Below, in pieces: positions 27,942 to 37,376 of a stretch of 64,000 nucleotides of DNA. Below the pieces are notes generated by a model. The model did no database searches and was not told the DNA's origin. It saw nothing but the letters and a program-made list of their open reading frames with translations. The position numbers and the translations under genes were made by a program. Source of the DNA: Streptomyces sp. NBC_01214 (lineage in GTDB: Bacteria; Actinomycetota; Actinomycetes; Streptomycetales; Streptomycetaceae); contig NZ_JAPEOS010000001.1 in NCBI RefSeq assembly GCF_026340975.1, positions 372,001 through 436,000 on the forward strand. The letters run 5' to 3'. The number at the start of each line of letters is the position of its first letter. Positions within the stretch are counted from its first letter, which is position 1.

Positions 27942-28973
27942 TCAGGCGTCAAGCACCCGGTCGAACTGCGTGGTGGTGTGGCGCAGGTGCGCCACCAGCT
28001 CGTCGCCGACCTTGGGCTCGGTCGCGTCCGAGGGCACGAACAGGATCGACACCTGCATGTGGGGCGGCTCCGCGAACCAGCGCTGCTTGCCCGCCCACAC
28101 GAAGGGCGAAAGGTTCCGGTTGACCGTGGCCAGACCTGCCCGGGCGACGCCCTTGGCACGCGGCATCACACCGTGGAGCGCCTTCGGAGCCTCCAGGCCC
28201 ACCCCGTGCGAGGTACCGCCGGCGACCACGACCAGCCAGCCGTCGGACGCCGCCTTCTGCTGCCGGTAGCCGAACCGGTCGCCCTTGGCGACGCGCGTGA
28301 CGTCGAGGACCGCGCCGCGGTACTCGGTGGCCTCGTGGTCGCCCAGCCACAGCCGGGTGCCGATCCGGGCCCGGAAGCGGGTCTGCGGGAACTGCTGCTG
28401 CAGCCGGGCGAGCTCCGCGGCCCGCAGGTGGCTGACGAACATGGTGTGCAGCGGCAGCCGGGCCGCGCGCAGCCGGTCCATCCAGCCGATGACCTCCTCG
28501 ACGGCGTCCGAGCCGTCCGGGCGGTCCAGGGGCAGGTGCAGGGCGAAGCCCTCCAGCCGGACGTCCTCGATGGCGGCGTGCAGCTGGCCGAGGTCCTGCT
28601 CGGAGATGCCGTGGCGGCGCATCGAGCTCATGCACTCGATGACCACCCTGGCCCCCACCAGACCGCGCACCCCGTCCAGCGACGCGACCGAACGGATGAC
28701 CCGGTCGGGCAGCGGCACCGGGTCCTCGCCCCGCCGGAACGGGGTGAGGACGAGCAGGTCGCCGCCGAACCAGTCCTTGATGCTGGAGGCCTCGTACGTC
28801 GTTCCCACGGCCAGGATGTCGGCGCCCATGCGGGTCGCCTCCTCGCAGAGCCGCTCGTGGCCGAAGCCGTAGCCGTTGCCCTTGCAGACCGGGATCAGTC
28901 CGGGGAACTGGTCCTGGATCTGCTTCTGGTGCGCACGCCAGCGCGCGGTGTCGACGTAGAGCGTGAGCGCCAT
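27942..28973 (-). CDS. Alanine racemase-like PLP protein, catalytic Tyr apparently missing
   Basis: 343 residues with the type III PLP fold of alanine racemases. The PLP Lys is K31 in VCKGNGYGFG. The substrate-side motif MRRHG (118-122) and phosphate-binding RIGTRLWLG are present. The canonical catalytic Tyr motif VGYADGYP aligns with AGGTSHGVG (251-259), so Thr254 or so stands where Tyr is expected. It is also shorter than typical racemases (about 370-390). It may not be a true racemase. It lies 76 bases downstream of the FemX-type ligase gene on the same strand, which suggests a cell-wall amino-acid role. ATG 28973. Confidence 0.82.
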   Translation of the reverse strand: MALTLYVDTARWRAHQKQIQDQFPGLIPVCKGNGYGFGHERLCEEATRMGADILAVGTTYEASSIKDWFGGDLLVLTPFRRGEDPVPLPDRVIRSVASLDGVRGLVGARVVIECMSSMRRHGISEQDLGQLHAAIEDVRLEGFALHLPLDRPDGSDAVEEVIGWMDRLRAARLPLHTMFVSHLRAAELARLQQQFPQTRFRARIGTRLWLGDHEATEYRGAVLDVTRVAKGDRFGYRQQKAASDGWLVVVAGGTSHGVGLEAPKALHGVMPRAKGVARAGLATVNRNLSPFVWAGKQRWFAEPPHMQVSILFVPSDATEPKVGDELVAHLRHTTTQFDRVLDA

Positions 28974-29049
28974 GCCCGTCCGGAACCTCTCCTGAGAAGC
29001 TGCGTGGTGCAGCGGTGCTGTGTGTACGTGTGGGGCGGGGTGGAGCCGG

Positions 29050-30168
29050 TCAGCGGCGCGACATGTAGATGTCGAGGGCCTTGTGCAGCATCTTGTTGAG
29101 CGGGAAGTCCCACTCGCCGACGTACTCCACGGCCTCGCCGCCCGTACCGACCTTGAACTGGATCAGACCGAACAGGTGATCGTTCTCGTCCAGCGTGTCA
29201 GAGATGCCGCGCAGGTCATACACGCTTGCGCCGAGCGCGTACGAGTCGCGCAGCATGCGCCACTGCATCGCGTTCGAGGGGCGGACCTCGCGCTTGTGGT
29301 TGGCGGAGGCGCCGTACGAGTACCAGACGTGCTGGCCGACGGTGAGCATCGTGGCGGCGGCCAGCGGCTCTCCCTCGTGCGTGGCGATGTAGAGGCGCAT
29401 CCGGTTGGGGTCCTCGGAGTTGAGGGCCGTCCACTGGCGCTGGAAGTAGCTGAGCGGACGCGGGCGGAACTTGTCGCGCTCGGCCGTGATCTCGTACAGG
29501 TGCTGCCAGGTCGGCAGGTCGTCGTAGCCGCCCTGGACGACCTCGACACCGGCCTTCTCGGCCTTCTTGATGTTGCGGCGCCACAGCTGGTTGAAGCCCT
29601 TGAGGACGTCGTCCAGCGAGCGGTTGGCCAGCGGTACCTGGAAGACGTAGCGCGGCTGGACGTCACCGAAGCCGGCGCCGCCGTCCTCGGCCTGCTGCCA
29701 GCCCATGCGGCGCAGCTTGTCCGACACCTCGAAGGCGCGGGGCTCGATGACCGAGGCCTCCACGTCGCGCAGGCGCTTCACGTTCGGGTCCTGGATACCG
29801 GCCTTGATGGCGGTCGAGTTCCAGCGGCGGATGACGACGGGCGGGCCCATCTTCACGGTGAAGGCGCCCTGCTGCTTGAGGTGGGCCAGCATCGGCTGGA
29901 GCCATTCCTCGAGGTTCGGGGCGTACCAGTTGATGACAGGGCCCTCGGGCAGGTACGCGAGGTACCGCTTCACCTTGGGCAGCTGCCGGTACAGCACGAG
30001 GGCTGCTCCGACGAGTTCGTCGGACTCGTTGAACCATCCGAGGTTCTCGGAACGCCACTCGTTCTTCACGTCGGCCCACGCCGGGACCTGGCAGTGGCTC
30101 GCCGAGGGCAGGCTCTGGAGGTAACCCAGATGCTGCTCTCGGCTGATGGTCCTCAGGGACAGGCTCAT
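29050..30168 (-). CDS. femX: FemX-type peptidoglycan interpeptide-bridge ligase
   Basis: 372-residue FemABX/Lipid II:glycine glycyltransferase family protein, made of two GNAT-like subdomains. These enzymes add an amino acid from charged tRNA to the stem-peptide diamino acid. In S. coelicolor the FemX at this locus adds the single Gly bridge. Family features include FNQLWRRNIKKAEKAGVEV, GEPLAAATMLTVGQHVWYSY and YDLRGISDTLDENDHLFGLI. Unlike staphylococcal FemA it lacks a clear long coiled-coil insertion. ATG 30168. Upstream of the racemase-like gene on the same strand. Confidence 0.88.
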   Translation of the reverse strand: MSLSLRTISREQHLGYLQSLPSASHCQVPAWADVKNEWRSENLGWFNESDELVGAALVLYRQLPKVKRYLAYLPEGPVINWYAPNLEEWLQPMLAHLKQQGAFTVKMGPPVVIRRWNSTAIKAGIQDPNVKRLRDVEASVIEPRAFEVSDKLRRMGWQQAEDGGAGFGDVQPRYVFQVPLANRSLDDVLKGFNQLWRRNIKKAEKAGVEVVQGGYDDLPTWQHLYEITAERDKFRPRPLSYFQRQWTALNSEDPNRMRLYIATHEGEPLAAATMLTVGQHVWYSYGASANHKREVRPSNAMQWRMLRDSYALGASVYDLRGISDTLDENDHLFGLIQFKVGTGGEAVEYVGEWDFPLNKMLHKALDIYMSRR

Positions 30169-30309
30169 GCGGGGCGTCTCCTCCGGCGGCTTCGCTGCTA
30201 TGGCGCGAAGCCTACTGCGACAGGGGCGCCACCCTTCTGGGGGACGGGCCGTGGGCCCGGGCCGGCGCGTGGCCGGCGCCCTGCCGCGGAGGAGACCCGG
30301 TCGGCCCGA

Positions 30310-30612
30310 TCAGCCCCCGAAGAGGCCGCCGTGGAACATGCCGAGGTAGAAGCCGATGGCAGACGCGCCAAGGCCGATGATCAGTGCGAAGCGCTCGCGT
30401 GTCGTGACGGAGACGAACTGTCCGTACGCGCCGGTGAGGATTCCGATCAGCCCGGCCCACGAGCTGATCAGGTGAAGGTTGTGGAAGAAGGCCGTGACGA
30501 ACGCCACGGCGCCGAGGGTCAGAGTGACCGCCATCAGGGTGTCCTGCAGCGGATGGGGCTTGCCGTCGGTGGAGAGCAGCGAGATCTGAGGGGGCCGCAT
30601 TGCCTGTGCCAT
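30310..30612 (-). CDS. Small membrane protein
   Basis: 100-residue protein with three hydrophobic helices (about residues 27-46, 49-66 and 78-95; [20 protein letters not shown]). It has a short polar N-terminus [16 protein letters not shown] 30612 with AGGAGGTG 8 bases upstream is a strong start; in-frame codons above it lack resemblance. It ends near GGLFGG. It matches small conserved streptomycete membrane proteins of unknown function. It lies 141 bases upstream of femX on the same strand and is divergent from the rpsF operon. Confidence 0.75.
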   Translation of the reverse strand: MAQAMRPPQISLLSTDGKPHPLQDTLMAVTLTLGAVAFVTAFFHNLHLISSWAGLIGILTGAYGQFVSVTTRERFALIIGLGASAIGFYLGMFHGGLFGG

Positions 30613-30863
30613 CGGAAGGGCACCTCCTGGCTGAAGCTGGCGGTGCTGCGGGCTGCCTGCGGCAAGGGGCCGAGGGCATAGCACCGAGCACACCCGATGG
30701 ATACAGATTGTGGCCCTCTCCCGCCGGATTTCAACCGGAAGGACGCGAGCAGGTAGTCTGTACAGCTGCGCGGTGTCTGCTCTGCGGATGCCGTGCTCAC
30801 GCATCACGACCCTCCTGCCACGGAACGACCGTGGCCGCTGAGTCCAAAGGAGGTGGGTTCCAC

Positions 30864-31154
30864 ATGCGTCACTACGAAGTGATGGTCATCCTCGACCCCG
30901 ATCTCGAGGAGCGCGCTGTCTCCCCGCTGATCGAGAACTTCCTCTCCGTCGTCCGTGAGGGCAACGGAAAGGTCGAGAAGGTCGACACCTGGGGCCGTCG
31001 TCGTCTCGCTTACGAGATCAAGAAGAAGCCCGAGGGCATCTACTCGGTCATCGACCTTCAGGCCGAGCCTGCGGTCGTCAAGGAGCTTGACCGACAGATG
31101 AACCTGAACGAGTCGGTTCTCCGGACCAAGGTCCTTCGCCCCGAGACCCACTGA
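30864..31154 (+). CDS. rpsF: 30S ribosomal protein S6
   Basis: 96-residue S6, beginning [20 protein letters not shown] and containing [20 protein letters not shown]. It binds the central domain of 16S rRNA together with S18. ATG 30864 after AAAGGAGGTGGG, the strongest ribosome site in the region. First gene of rpsF-ssb-rpsR-rplI, the usual order. Confidence 0.97.
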   Translation: MRHYEVMVILDPDLEERAVSPLIENFLSVVREGNGKVEKVDTWGRRRLAYEIKKKPEGIYSVIDLQAEPAVVKELDRQMNLNESVLRTKVLRPETH

Positions 31155-31226
31155 ACTTCGGTTCAGCGGTAATCGGGATCGAGTAGCACAGCAGCCCAGC
31201 AGCAATCCCCGCCGAGAGGTTCATCC

Positions 31227-31823
31227 ATGGCAGGCGAGACCGTCATCACGGTCGTCGGCAATCTCGTCGACGACCCCGAGCTGCGCTTCACCCCCTCGGG
31301 TGCGGCGGTCGCGAAGTTCCGTGTCGCGTCCACCCCCCGCACCTTCGACCGTCAGACCAATGAGTGGAAGGACGGCGAGAGCCTGTTCCTGACCTGCTCG
31401 GTGTGGCGGCAGGCGGCGGAGAACGTCGCCGAGTCCCTTCAGCGAGGCATGCGCGTCATCGTGCAGGGCCGGCTGAAGCAGCGGTCGTACGAGGACCGTG
31501 AGGGTGTCAAGCGCACGGTCTACGAGCTGGACGTCGAGGAAGTCGGCCCCAGCCTGAAGAACGCCACGGCCAAGGTCGCCAAGACCACGGGTCGCGGTGG
31601 CCAGGGTGGGTACGGCGGCGGCGGTCAGCAGCAGGGCGGCGGCGGTGGCAACTGGGGCGGAGCCCCCGGTGGCCAGCCGCAGGGCGGCGGAGCTCCCTCC
31701 GACGACCCGTGGGCGTCCAGCGCGCCGGCCGGTGGCCAGCAGCAGCAGGGCGGCGGCGGGGGCGGTTGGGGCGGAAGCTCCGGCGGCTCCGGCGGTGGCT
31801 ACTCGGACGAGCCGCCCTTCTAG
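31227..31823 (+). CDS. ssb: Single-stranded DNA-binding protein
   Basis: 198-residue SSB. The OB-fold (about residues 1-110) begins [20 protein letters not shown] and includes the conserved [20 protein letters not shown] long Gly/Gln-rich linker (about 120-190) leads to the acidic tip DEPPF that docks partner proteins. The position between rpsF and rpsR marks it as the essential SsbA type; streptomycetes have a second SSB elsewhere. ATG 31227. Confidence 0.96.
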   Translation: MAGETVITVVGNLVDDPELRFTPSGAAVAKFRVASTPRTFDRQTNEWKDGESLFLTCSVWRQAAENVAESLQRGMRVIVQGRLKQRSYEDREGVKRTVYELDVEEVGPSLKNATAKVAKTTGRGGQGGYGGGGQQQGGGGGNWGGAPGGQPQGGGAPSDDPWASSAPAGGQQQQGGGGGGWGGSSGGSGGGYSDEPPF

Positions 31824-31866
31824 GGCAGCTCGCATCCCCACTTCTTGATCACACAGGAGAGACACA

Positions 31867-32103
31867 ATGGCGAAGCCGCCTGTGCGCAAGCCTAAGAAGA
31901 AGGTCTGCGCATTCTGCAAGGACAAGACCGCGTACGTGGACTACAAGGACACGAACATGCTGCGGAAGTTCATTTCCGACCGCGGCAAGATCCGTGCCCG
32001 CCGCGTTACCGGCAACTGCACGCAGCACCAGCGTGACGTCGCCACGGCCGTCAAGAACAGCCGTGAGATGGCGCTGCTGCCCTACACGTCCACCGCGCGA
32101 TAA
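31867..32103 (+). CDS. rpsR: 30S ribosomal protein S18 (Cys-containing form)
   Basis: 78-residue basic S18. CAFCKD near residues 14-19, with further Cys in GNCTQHQ, gives a C-x2-C type zinc-binding set, so this is the zinc (C+) form. Streptomycetes also keep a Cys-free paralogue regulated by Zur. ATG 31867 after GGAGAGACACA, 19 bases before rplI. Confidence 0.96.
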   Translation: MAKPPVRKPKKKVCAFCKDKTAYVDYKDTNMLRKFISDRGKIRARRVTGNCTQHQRDVATAVKNSREMALLPYTSTAR

Positions 32104-32121
32104 GGAAAGGGTGACCGACTA

Positions 32122-32568
32122 ATGAAGATCATCCTGACCCACGAGGTTTCTGGCCTCGGTGCCGCCGGCGATGTCGTCGACGTCAAGGACGGTTACGCTC
32201 GCAACTACCTGGTCCCGCGTGGTTTCGCGATCCGCTGGACCAAGGGTGGCGAGAAGGACGTGGCGCAGATCCGCCGCGCCCGCAAGATCCACGAGATCGC
32301 GACCATCGAGCAGGCCAACGAGGTCAAGGCCAAGCTCGAGGGTGTGAAGGTCCGTCTGGCCACCCGCGCGGGTGACGCCGGTCGTCTCTTCGGTTCCGTG
32401 ACCCCGGCCGACATCGCCACGGCGATCGAGTCCTCGGGTGGCCCGAAGGTCGACAAGCGCCGCGTGGAGCTCGGCTCCCCGATCAAGACCCTCGGTTCGT
32501 ACCAGGTCTCCGTGCGTCTGCACGCCGACGTGGCCGCGAACGTGGGCATCGAGGTCGTCGCCGCCTAA
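32122..32568 (+). CDS. rplI: 50S ribosomal protein L9
   Basis: 148-residue L9. The N-terminal rRNA-binding domain is [20 protein letters not shown] followed by [17 protein letters not shown] connecting helix rich in Lys and Glu (about 50-75) and a C-terminal domain with [11 protein letters not shown] follow. Last gene of the ribosomal/SSB operon, followed by a strong terminator and two parS sites. Confidence 0.97.
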   Translation: MKIILTHEVSGLGAAGDVVDVKDGYARNYLVPRGFAIRWTKGGEKDVAQIRRARKIHEIATIEQANEVKAKLEGVKVRLATRAGDAGRLFGSVTPADIATAIESSGGPKVDKRRVELGSPIKTLGSYQVSVRLHADVAANVGIEVVAA

Positions 32569-32580
32569 GGGCTGCGCTCG

Positions 32581-32611
32581 AAGGGCCGCACCCCCCTGGG
32601 GTGCGGCCCTT
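32581..32611 (+). terminator. Terminator after rplI
   Basis: 14-bp perfect stem (AAGGGCCGCACCCC / GGGGTGCGGCCCTT) with a 3-base loop, 12 bases after the rplI stop. Confidence 0.87.
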
Positions 32612-32628
32612 CGTCGTTGCTCGGCGGT

Positions 32629-32642
32629 GTTTCACGTGAAAC
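32629..32642. promoter_or_regulatory. parS: parS site
   Basis: Perfect GTTTCACGTGAAAC between the convergent rplI and MATE genes, 18 bases after the rplI terminator. Confidence 0.95.
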
Positions 32643-32663
32643 ATGCCGGCGCCGGCCCACGGT

Positions 32664-32677
32664 GTTTCACGTGAAAC
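32664..32677. promoter_or_regulatory. parS: parS site in 30-bp palindrome
   Basis: Perfect GTTTCACGTGAAAC at the centre of a 30-bp perfect palindrome (32656-32685) just past the MATE gene stop, 21 bases after the previous parS. The extended arms could act as a terminator for the MATE transcript. Confidence 0.95.
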
Positions 32678-32699
32678 ACCGTGGGGGTCCGGCTGCCTG

Positions 32700-34037
32700 C
32701 TAGCGGGTGGCTCCCGAGATCAGCCACCGTCCCGAGCCGGCGCGCAGCCGAAGAGTGATCATCCGGACCACCATCATCAGCGTCATGGCCCACCAGAGCG
32801 CAGTGACGCCGCCTCCGAGGATCGGCACGAGCAGTGCGGCCGGGGCGAAGGCCGCCAACGTCAGGAGCATGGCCCGGGCCAGGTAGCGGCCGTCTCCGGC
32901 GCCCATCAGGACCCCGTCGAGCACGAAGACGATGCCGGAGACGGGCTGGGAGAGGGCCACGACCAGGAGGGCCGGCAGCAGGGCCGCCTCGACGGCCGGA
33001 TCACTGGTGAACAGCGGGATGAACACCGGGCGGGCCAGAACGACCAACAGGCCGAGTACGACGCCCGAGGCGATCCCCCACTGCACCATGCGGCGGCAGA
33101 CGGCCTTGGCGCCGTCGGTGTCGCCCGCGCCCAGGTAGCGGCCGATGATCGCCTGCCCGGCGATCGCTATGGCGTCCAGGGCGAAGGCGAGCAGGCTCCA
33201 CAGGGAGAGCAGGATCTGGTGGGCGGCGATGTCGGCGTCGCCGAGCCGCGCGGCCACGGCGGTGGCGATCATCAGGATCGCGCGCAGCGACAGGGTGCGG
33301 ACCAGCAGCGGAGCGCCCGCTTGGGCGCAGGCCCGGATGCCCGCGGGGTCGGGGCGCAGCGAGGCACCGTGGCGCCGCGCGCCGCGGACGACCACGACGA
33401 GGTAGGCGGCGGCCATGGCGCACTGGGCGATGACCGTGCCCCAGGCGGAGCCGGCGATGCCGAGCCCCGCACCGTAGACCAGGGCGACGTTCAGGCCCGC
33501 GTTGAGGGCGAAGCCGCCGATGGCGACGTAGAGCGGCGTACGGGTGTCCTGGAGGCCGCGGATGACCCCGGTGGCGGCCAGGACCATGAGCATGGCGGGG
33601 ATGCCGAGGGCGGAGATCCGCAGATAGGTGATCGCGTGCGGGGCGACCGCGTCGGAGGCCCCGAAGAGCGAGACCAGTGAGGGGGTCGCGGGAAGCACGA
33701 CGGCGACGACGGCCGCGCCCAGCAGGAGGGCGAGCCAGATGCCGTCGATCCCCTGCTGGATGGCTGCCTGGAGGTCTCCTGCGCCGACGCGGCGGGAGAC
33801 GGCCGCGGTGGTGGCGTAGGCGAGGAAGACGAAGACGCTCACGGCGGTGGTGAGCACCGCGGCGGCGATGCCGAGACCGGCCAGCTGGGGGGTGCCGAGG
33901 TGTCCCACGATGGCGCTGTCGGCCATCACGAAGAGGGGCTCGGCGACGAGTGCGCCGAAGGCAGGGAGAGCGAGTGCGAAGATCTCTCGGTCGTGCCGTC
34001 CGGGCCCTGCCTTGGGTGCTGCGACAGCCTGTGTCAT
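32700..34037 (-). CDS. MATE-family efflux transporter
   Basis: 445-residue protein with 12 hydrophobic helices in two similar halves, typical of MATE cation/drug antiporters (DinF-like subgroup). Landmarks are FGALVAEPLFVMADSAIVGH (residues 27-46) and in the second half DIAAHQILLSLWSLLAFALD. The Asp/Ala-His motifs sit in equivalent places in both halves. ATG 34037. No regulator or substrate hint nearby. Gene order between rplI and dnaB is shared with other streptomycetes. Confidence 0.9.
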   Translation of the reverse strand: MTQAVAAPKAGPGRHDREIFALALPAFGALVAEPLFVMADSAIVGHLGTPQLAGLGIAAAVLTTAVSVFVFLAYATTAAVSRRVGAGDLQAAIQQGIDGIWLALLLGAAVVAVVLPATPSLVSLFGASDAVAPHAITYLRISALGIPAMLMVLAATGVIRGLQDTRTPLYVAIGGFALNAGLNVALVYGAGLGIAGSAWGTVIAQCAMAAAYLVVVVRGARRHGASLRPDPAGIRACAQAGAPLLVRTLSLRAILMIATAVAARLGDADIAAHQILLSLWSLLAFALDAIAIAGQAIIGRYLGAGDTDGAKAVCRRMVQWGIASGVVLGLLVVLARPVFIPLFTSDPAVEAALLPALLVVALSQPVSGIVFVLDGVLMGAGDGRYLARAMLLTLAAFAPAALLVPILGGGVTALWWAMTLMMVVRMITLRLRAGSGRWLISGATR

Positions 34038-34471
34038 GCGCTCAATCTAATCTTCCACAGGTAATGGATGCAACTACCTTTGGATCCTTACTAACGCGTT
34101 GACTTGGGCGTTCCCCGCACCTCGTTGGAGGCGATCTTGAGGCAGTGTCCAAGAATTTTCTCCACTGCCGGCTCTGGAGGGGGAAAGCCCAGGTCAGATG
34201 GGGTAACTGGGTGGTGCGGGTGATTTTGTCCACAGCGTCATCCCCCGGTCCGTGCACAGCTTCCGGCGAGTTACCCACAGCATTGGCGCCGTCATCCACA
34301 TGTCATCCACAGAGCCTGTGGATAACAAGATTGGCTGACGCCGCTCTCGGGCCTACCGTGGTGCGTTGCCCGACTCGCCGACAGCGGATTCGGGTGCCCC
34401 AAATGTCAGAGCCGTGTCGTAGAAAGAATGGCACGGCGAGGTCCGCGTTGCGGACGGGAGGAGGCGGCCCG
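34038..34471. other. dnaB upstream region with DnaA-box cluster
   Basis: 434 non-coding bases between the divergent MATE and dnaB genes. The middle part (34226-34325) holds five DnaA-box-like sequences. The rest must contain the dnaB promoter and a GGAGGAGG ribosome site. No gene is seen. Confidence 0.75.
34226..34325. promoter_or_regulatory. Cluster of five DnaA boxes upstream of dnaB
   Basis: TTGTCCACA at 34226-34234 and TTATCCACA (minus strand) at 34317-34325 are perfect. TTACCCACA (34271-34279) and two TCATCCACA (34292-34300, 34303-34311) are one mismatch away from TTATCCACA. The density resembles oriC itself. It is placed about 150-250 bases before the replicative helicase gene. Confidence 0.75.
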
Positions 34472-35956
34472 GTGAGCATGCCCGAGCCCATGGACGACCC
34501 CTGGGCCGACAGCGGTCCGGGTGACCGTCTGCCCGCCCGTCCGCGCCGTAACAGCGAAGGTCGTGGCCGCGGGGACGAACAGCACGACCGGGGCCGCGAG
34601 GGCGGCTCCTGGGACTCCGACGGTGGCGGCGGCTTCGAGCGCGTCCCTCCCCAGGACCTCGACGCCGAGCAGTCCGTGCTCGGCGGCATGCTGCTCTCCA
34701 AGGACGCCATCGCAGATGTCGTCGAGGTCCTCAAGGGCCACGACTTCTACCGGCCCTCGCACGAGACGATCTACCAGGCCATCCTCGACCTGTACGCCAA
34801 GGGCGAGCCGGCCGACCCGATCACCGTCGGCGCCGAGCTGACCCGGCGCGGCGAGATCAGCAAGGTGGGCGGGGCCTCGTACCTGCACACCCTGGTCCAG
34901 TCCGTGCCGACCGCGGCGAATGCCGAGTACTACGCGGAGATCGTCCACGAGCGGGCCGTCCTGCGCCGCCTGGTTGCCGCCGGTACGAAGATCACGCAGA
35001 TGGGCTACGCGGCCGACGGCGACGTCGACGAGATCGTCAACAGCGCCCAGGCCGAGATCTACGCGGTCACCGAGCAGCGGACCTCCGAGGACTACCTGCC
35101 GCTCGGCGACATCATGGAGGGCGCCCTCGACGAGATCGAGGCGATCGGCTCCCGCAGCGGCCAGATGTCCGGCGTTCCCACCGGCTTCACGGACTTGGAC
35201 TCGCTGACCAACGGCCTGCACCCGGGCCAGATGATCGTCATCGCCGCCCGTCCCGCCATGGGTAAGTCCACGCTCGCCCTGGACTTCGCCCGGGCCTGCT
35301 CCATCAAGAGCAACCTGCCCAGCGTGATCTTCTCCCTCGAAATGGGTCGCAACGAGATCGCCATGCGCCTGCTCTCGGCGGAGGCGCGGGTCGCGCTCCA
35401 CCACATGCGCTCGGGCACGATGACGGACGACGACTGGACCCGGCTCGCCCGCCGGATGCCGGACGTCTCCGCGGCCCCGCTCTACATCGACGACTCCCCC
35501 AACCTGTCGATGATGGAGATCCGGGCCAAGTGCCGCCGGCTCAAGCAGCGCAACGACCTTTCGCTCGTGGTCATCGACTACCTCCAGCTGATGCAGTCGG
35601 GCGGCTCGCGCCGTCCCGAGAGCCGTCAGCAGGAGGTATCGGACATGTCGCGAAACCTCAAGCTGCTGGCGAAGGAGCTGGAGGTCCCCGTGATCGCGCT
35701 CTCCCAGCTGAACCGTGGTCCGGAACAGCGCACCGACAAGAAGCCGATGGTCTCCGACCTGCGTGAGTCGGGTTCCATCGAGCAGGACGCGGACATGGTG
35801 ATCCTGCTGCACCGCGAGGACGCGTACGAGAAGGAGTCTCCCCGCGCGGGTGAGGCGGACCTGATCGTGGCGAAGCACCGTAACGGCCCCACGGCCACGA
35901 TCACGGTGGCCTTCCAGGGCCACTACTCACGCTTCGTGGACATGGCCAACACGTAG
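34472..35956 (+). CDS. dnaB: Replicative DNA helicase DnaB
   Basis: 494-residue hexameric helicase. A disordered charged N-terminus (1-50) is followed by the helical N-domain (PPQDLDAEQSVLGGMLLSKD near residue 60). The RecA-like C-domain has Walker A ARPAMGKST (G264, K265, S266), Walker B LVVIDYLQLM and the arginine-finger region. No intein interrupts it. I chose GTG 34472 because GGGAGGAGG lies 10 or so bases upstream and VSMPEPMDDPWADSGP matches relatives; ATG 34478 is an alternative. DnaA boxes in the promoter region suggest initiator-linked control. Confidence 0.95.
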   Translation: MSMPEPMDDPWADSGPGDRLPARPRRNSEGRGRGDEQHDRGREGGSWDSDGGGGFERVPPQDLDAEQSVLGGMLLSKDAIADVVEVLKGHDFYRPSHETIYQAILDLYAKGEPADPITVGAELTRRGEISKVGGASYLHTLVQSVPTAANAEYYAEIVHERAVLRRLVAAGTKITQMGYAADGDVDEIVNSAQAEIYAVTEQRTSEDYLPLGDIMEGALDEIEAIGSRSGQMSGVPTGFTDLDSLTNGLHPGQMIVIAARPAMGKSTLALDFARACSIKSNLPSVIFSLEMGRNEIAMRLLSAEARVALHHMRSGTMTDDDWTRLARRMPDVSAAPLYIDDSPNLSMMEIRAKCRRLKQRNDLSLVVIDYLQLMQSGGSRRPESRQQEVSDMSRNLKLLAKELEVPVIALSQLNRGPEQRTDKKPMVSDLRESGSIEQDADMVILLHREDAYEKESPRAGEADLIVAKHRNGPTATITVAFQGHYSRFVDMANT

Positions 35957-35965
35957 CATCCGATC

Positions 35966-37351
35966 ATGGATGAGCTTGCTGAGGACCTGGAACTTCTCCC
36001 TGCCACCCGGCGCGCGCTGAGGCACCGGATCGCCGTTGCGCAGAGCGAAGGGCGGGCGCCGTCCGTGGTGGCGGCCGTCCTGCGGGGCGGGGAGGTGGTC
36101 TGGGAGGGCTCCCGGACCTCCGTCGAGGGACACGGTCCGGACGGCGACGTGCAGTACCGGATCGGCTCGATCACCAAGACGTTCACGGCGGTTCTCGTGA
36201 TGCGGCTGCGGGACGAGGGTCTGATCTCCCTCGCCGATCCCCTGGAGAAGCACCTGCCGGGGACCGGAGCCGGCCAGGTGACCATCGCCCAACTGCTCTC
36301 CCACACCGGTGGGTTGGCGGCGGAGACGCCCGGCGAGTGGTGGGAACGCACCCCCGGCGACCAGCGGCCCGAGCTCGGCGACGTGCTGGGGGAGGAGCCC
36401 TTCAAACTGGCACCGGGAACCAGGCACCACTACTCCAACCCCGGTTACACCCTGCTGGGTTCGCTGGTGGAGGCGGTGCGCGGAAGGTCCTGGGAAGAGG
36501 CGCTGCGGATCGAGGTGCTGGAACCGCTGGGGCTGGAGCGCACGAGCGGACGGCCGCAGGCTCCGCACGCCGGCGGCTGGGCGGTGCATCCCTGGGCGGA
36601 CGTGATGATGCCCGAACCGCTGGAGGACCTGGGGCTGATGGCCGCGGCCGGCCGGCTGTGGTCCACGACCCGGGACCTGGCGCGCTTCGCCGATTTCCTG
36701 CTGCGCGGTGACGAGCGCGTCCTGTGCGCCGAGTCCGTAAGGGAGATGCGCACGGCGGCCGCGCCCCCGGAGCCCGGTCTGGCCGAGCTGGGCTACGGGC
36801 TGGGCATGCAGCTGATGGCCGTCGGCGCACGCAGGCTCGCCGGGCACAGCGGATCGCTGCCGGGCTTCGTCGCGGGGCTGTGGCTGAGCGAGGCGGACGA
36901 CGTGGCGGCGGTGGTGCTGGCGAACTGCACCTCGGGCCTCCCGGCCTCGACGGTGGCCGCGGACCTCGTGGGGATCGTGGCGGACGCCGAACCGCGCTTC
37001 CCGCGGCCGTGGCGGCCGTTCCTGGAGTCGGACCACGTGCCGCTCGAACTGTGCGGCCCCTGGTACTGGGGGACTTCGGCCCAGGTGGTGCGCCTGACCG
37101 CGGACGGACTCCTGGAACTGGGGCCCGTGGGCGGGAGCGGACGCACGGCCCGTTTCCGGGCGGAGCCGGACGGCAGCTGGACCGGGCTCTTCGGCTACTA
37201 CGCCGGTGAGACGCTGCGGGCGGTGCGCCGCGCGGACGGCTCGGTGAGCCATCTCGACCTGGCGTCCTTCGTGTTCACCCGGGAGCCGTACGACGCCGAC
37301 GCCCCGGTGCCCGGCGGGGTGGACCCGCAGGGCTGGCGGGGCATCGGCTGA
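35966..37351 (+). CDS. Serine hydrolase, beta-lactamase class C family
   Basis: 461-residue member of the beta-lactamase/D-aminopeptidase superfamily. Catalytic S68-I-T-K71, Y156-S-N158 and H294-S-G296 are all present. A small C-terminal beta domain (about 345-450) follows. No signal peptide or membrane segment is seen, so it is probably cytoplasmic and more likely an esterase or peptidase than an antibiotic-resistance enzyme. ATG 35966 is 9 bases after the dnaB stop. It converges with the next gene. Confidence 0.87.
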   Translation: MDELAEDLELLPATRRALRHRIAVAQSEGRAPSVVAAVLRGGEVVWEGSRTSVEGHGPDGDVQYRIGSITKTFTAVLVMRLRDEGLISLADPLEKHLPGTGAGQVTIAQLLSHTGGLAAETPGEWWERTPGDQRPELGDVLGEEPFKLAPGTRHHYSNPGYTLLGSLVEAVRGRSWEEALRIEVLEPLGLERTSGRPQAPHAGGWAVHPWADVMMPEPLEDLGLMAAAGRLWSTTRDLARFADFLLRGDERVLCAESVREMRTAAAPPEPGLAELGYGLGMQLMAVGARRLAGHSGSLPGFVAGLWLSEADDVAAVVLANCTSGLPASTVAADLVGIVADAEPRFPRPWRPFLESDHVPLELCGPWYWGTSAQVVRLTADGLLELGPVGGSGRTARFRAEPDGSWTGLFGYYAGETLRAVRRADGSVSHLDLASFVFTREPYDADAPVPGGVDPQGWRGIG

Positions 37352-37376
37352 CCGCCCGGGTTCGGCCCCGGCACGA

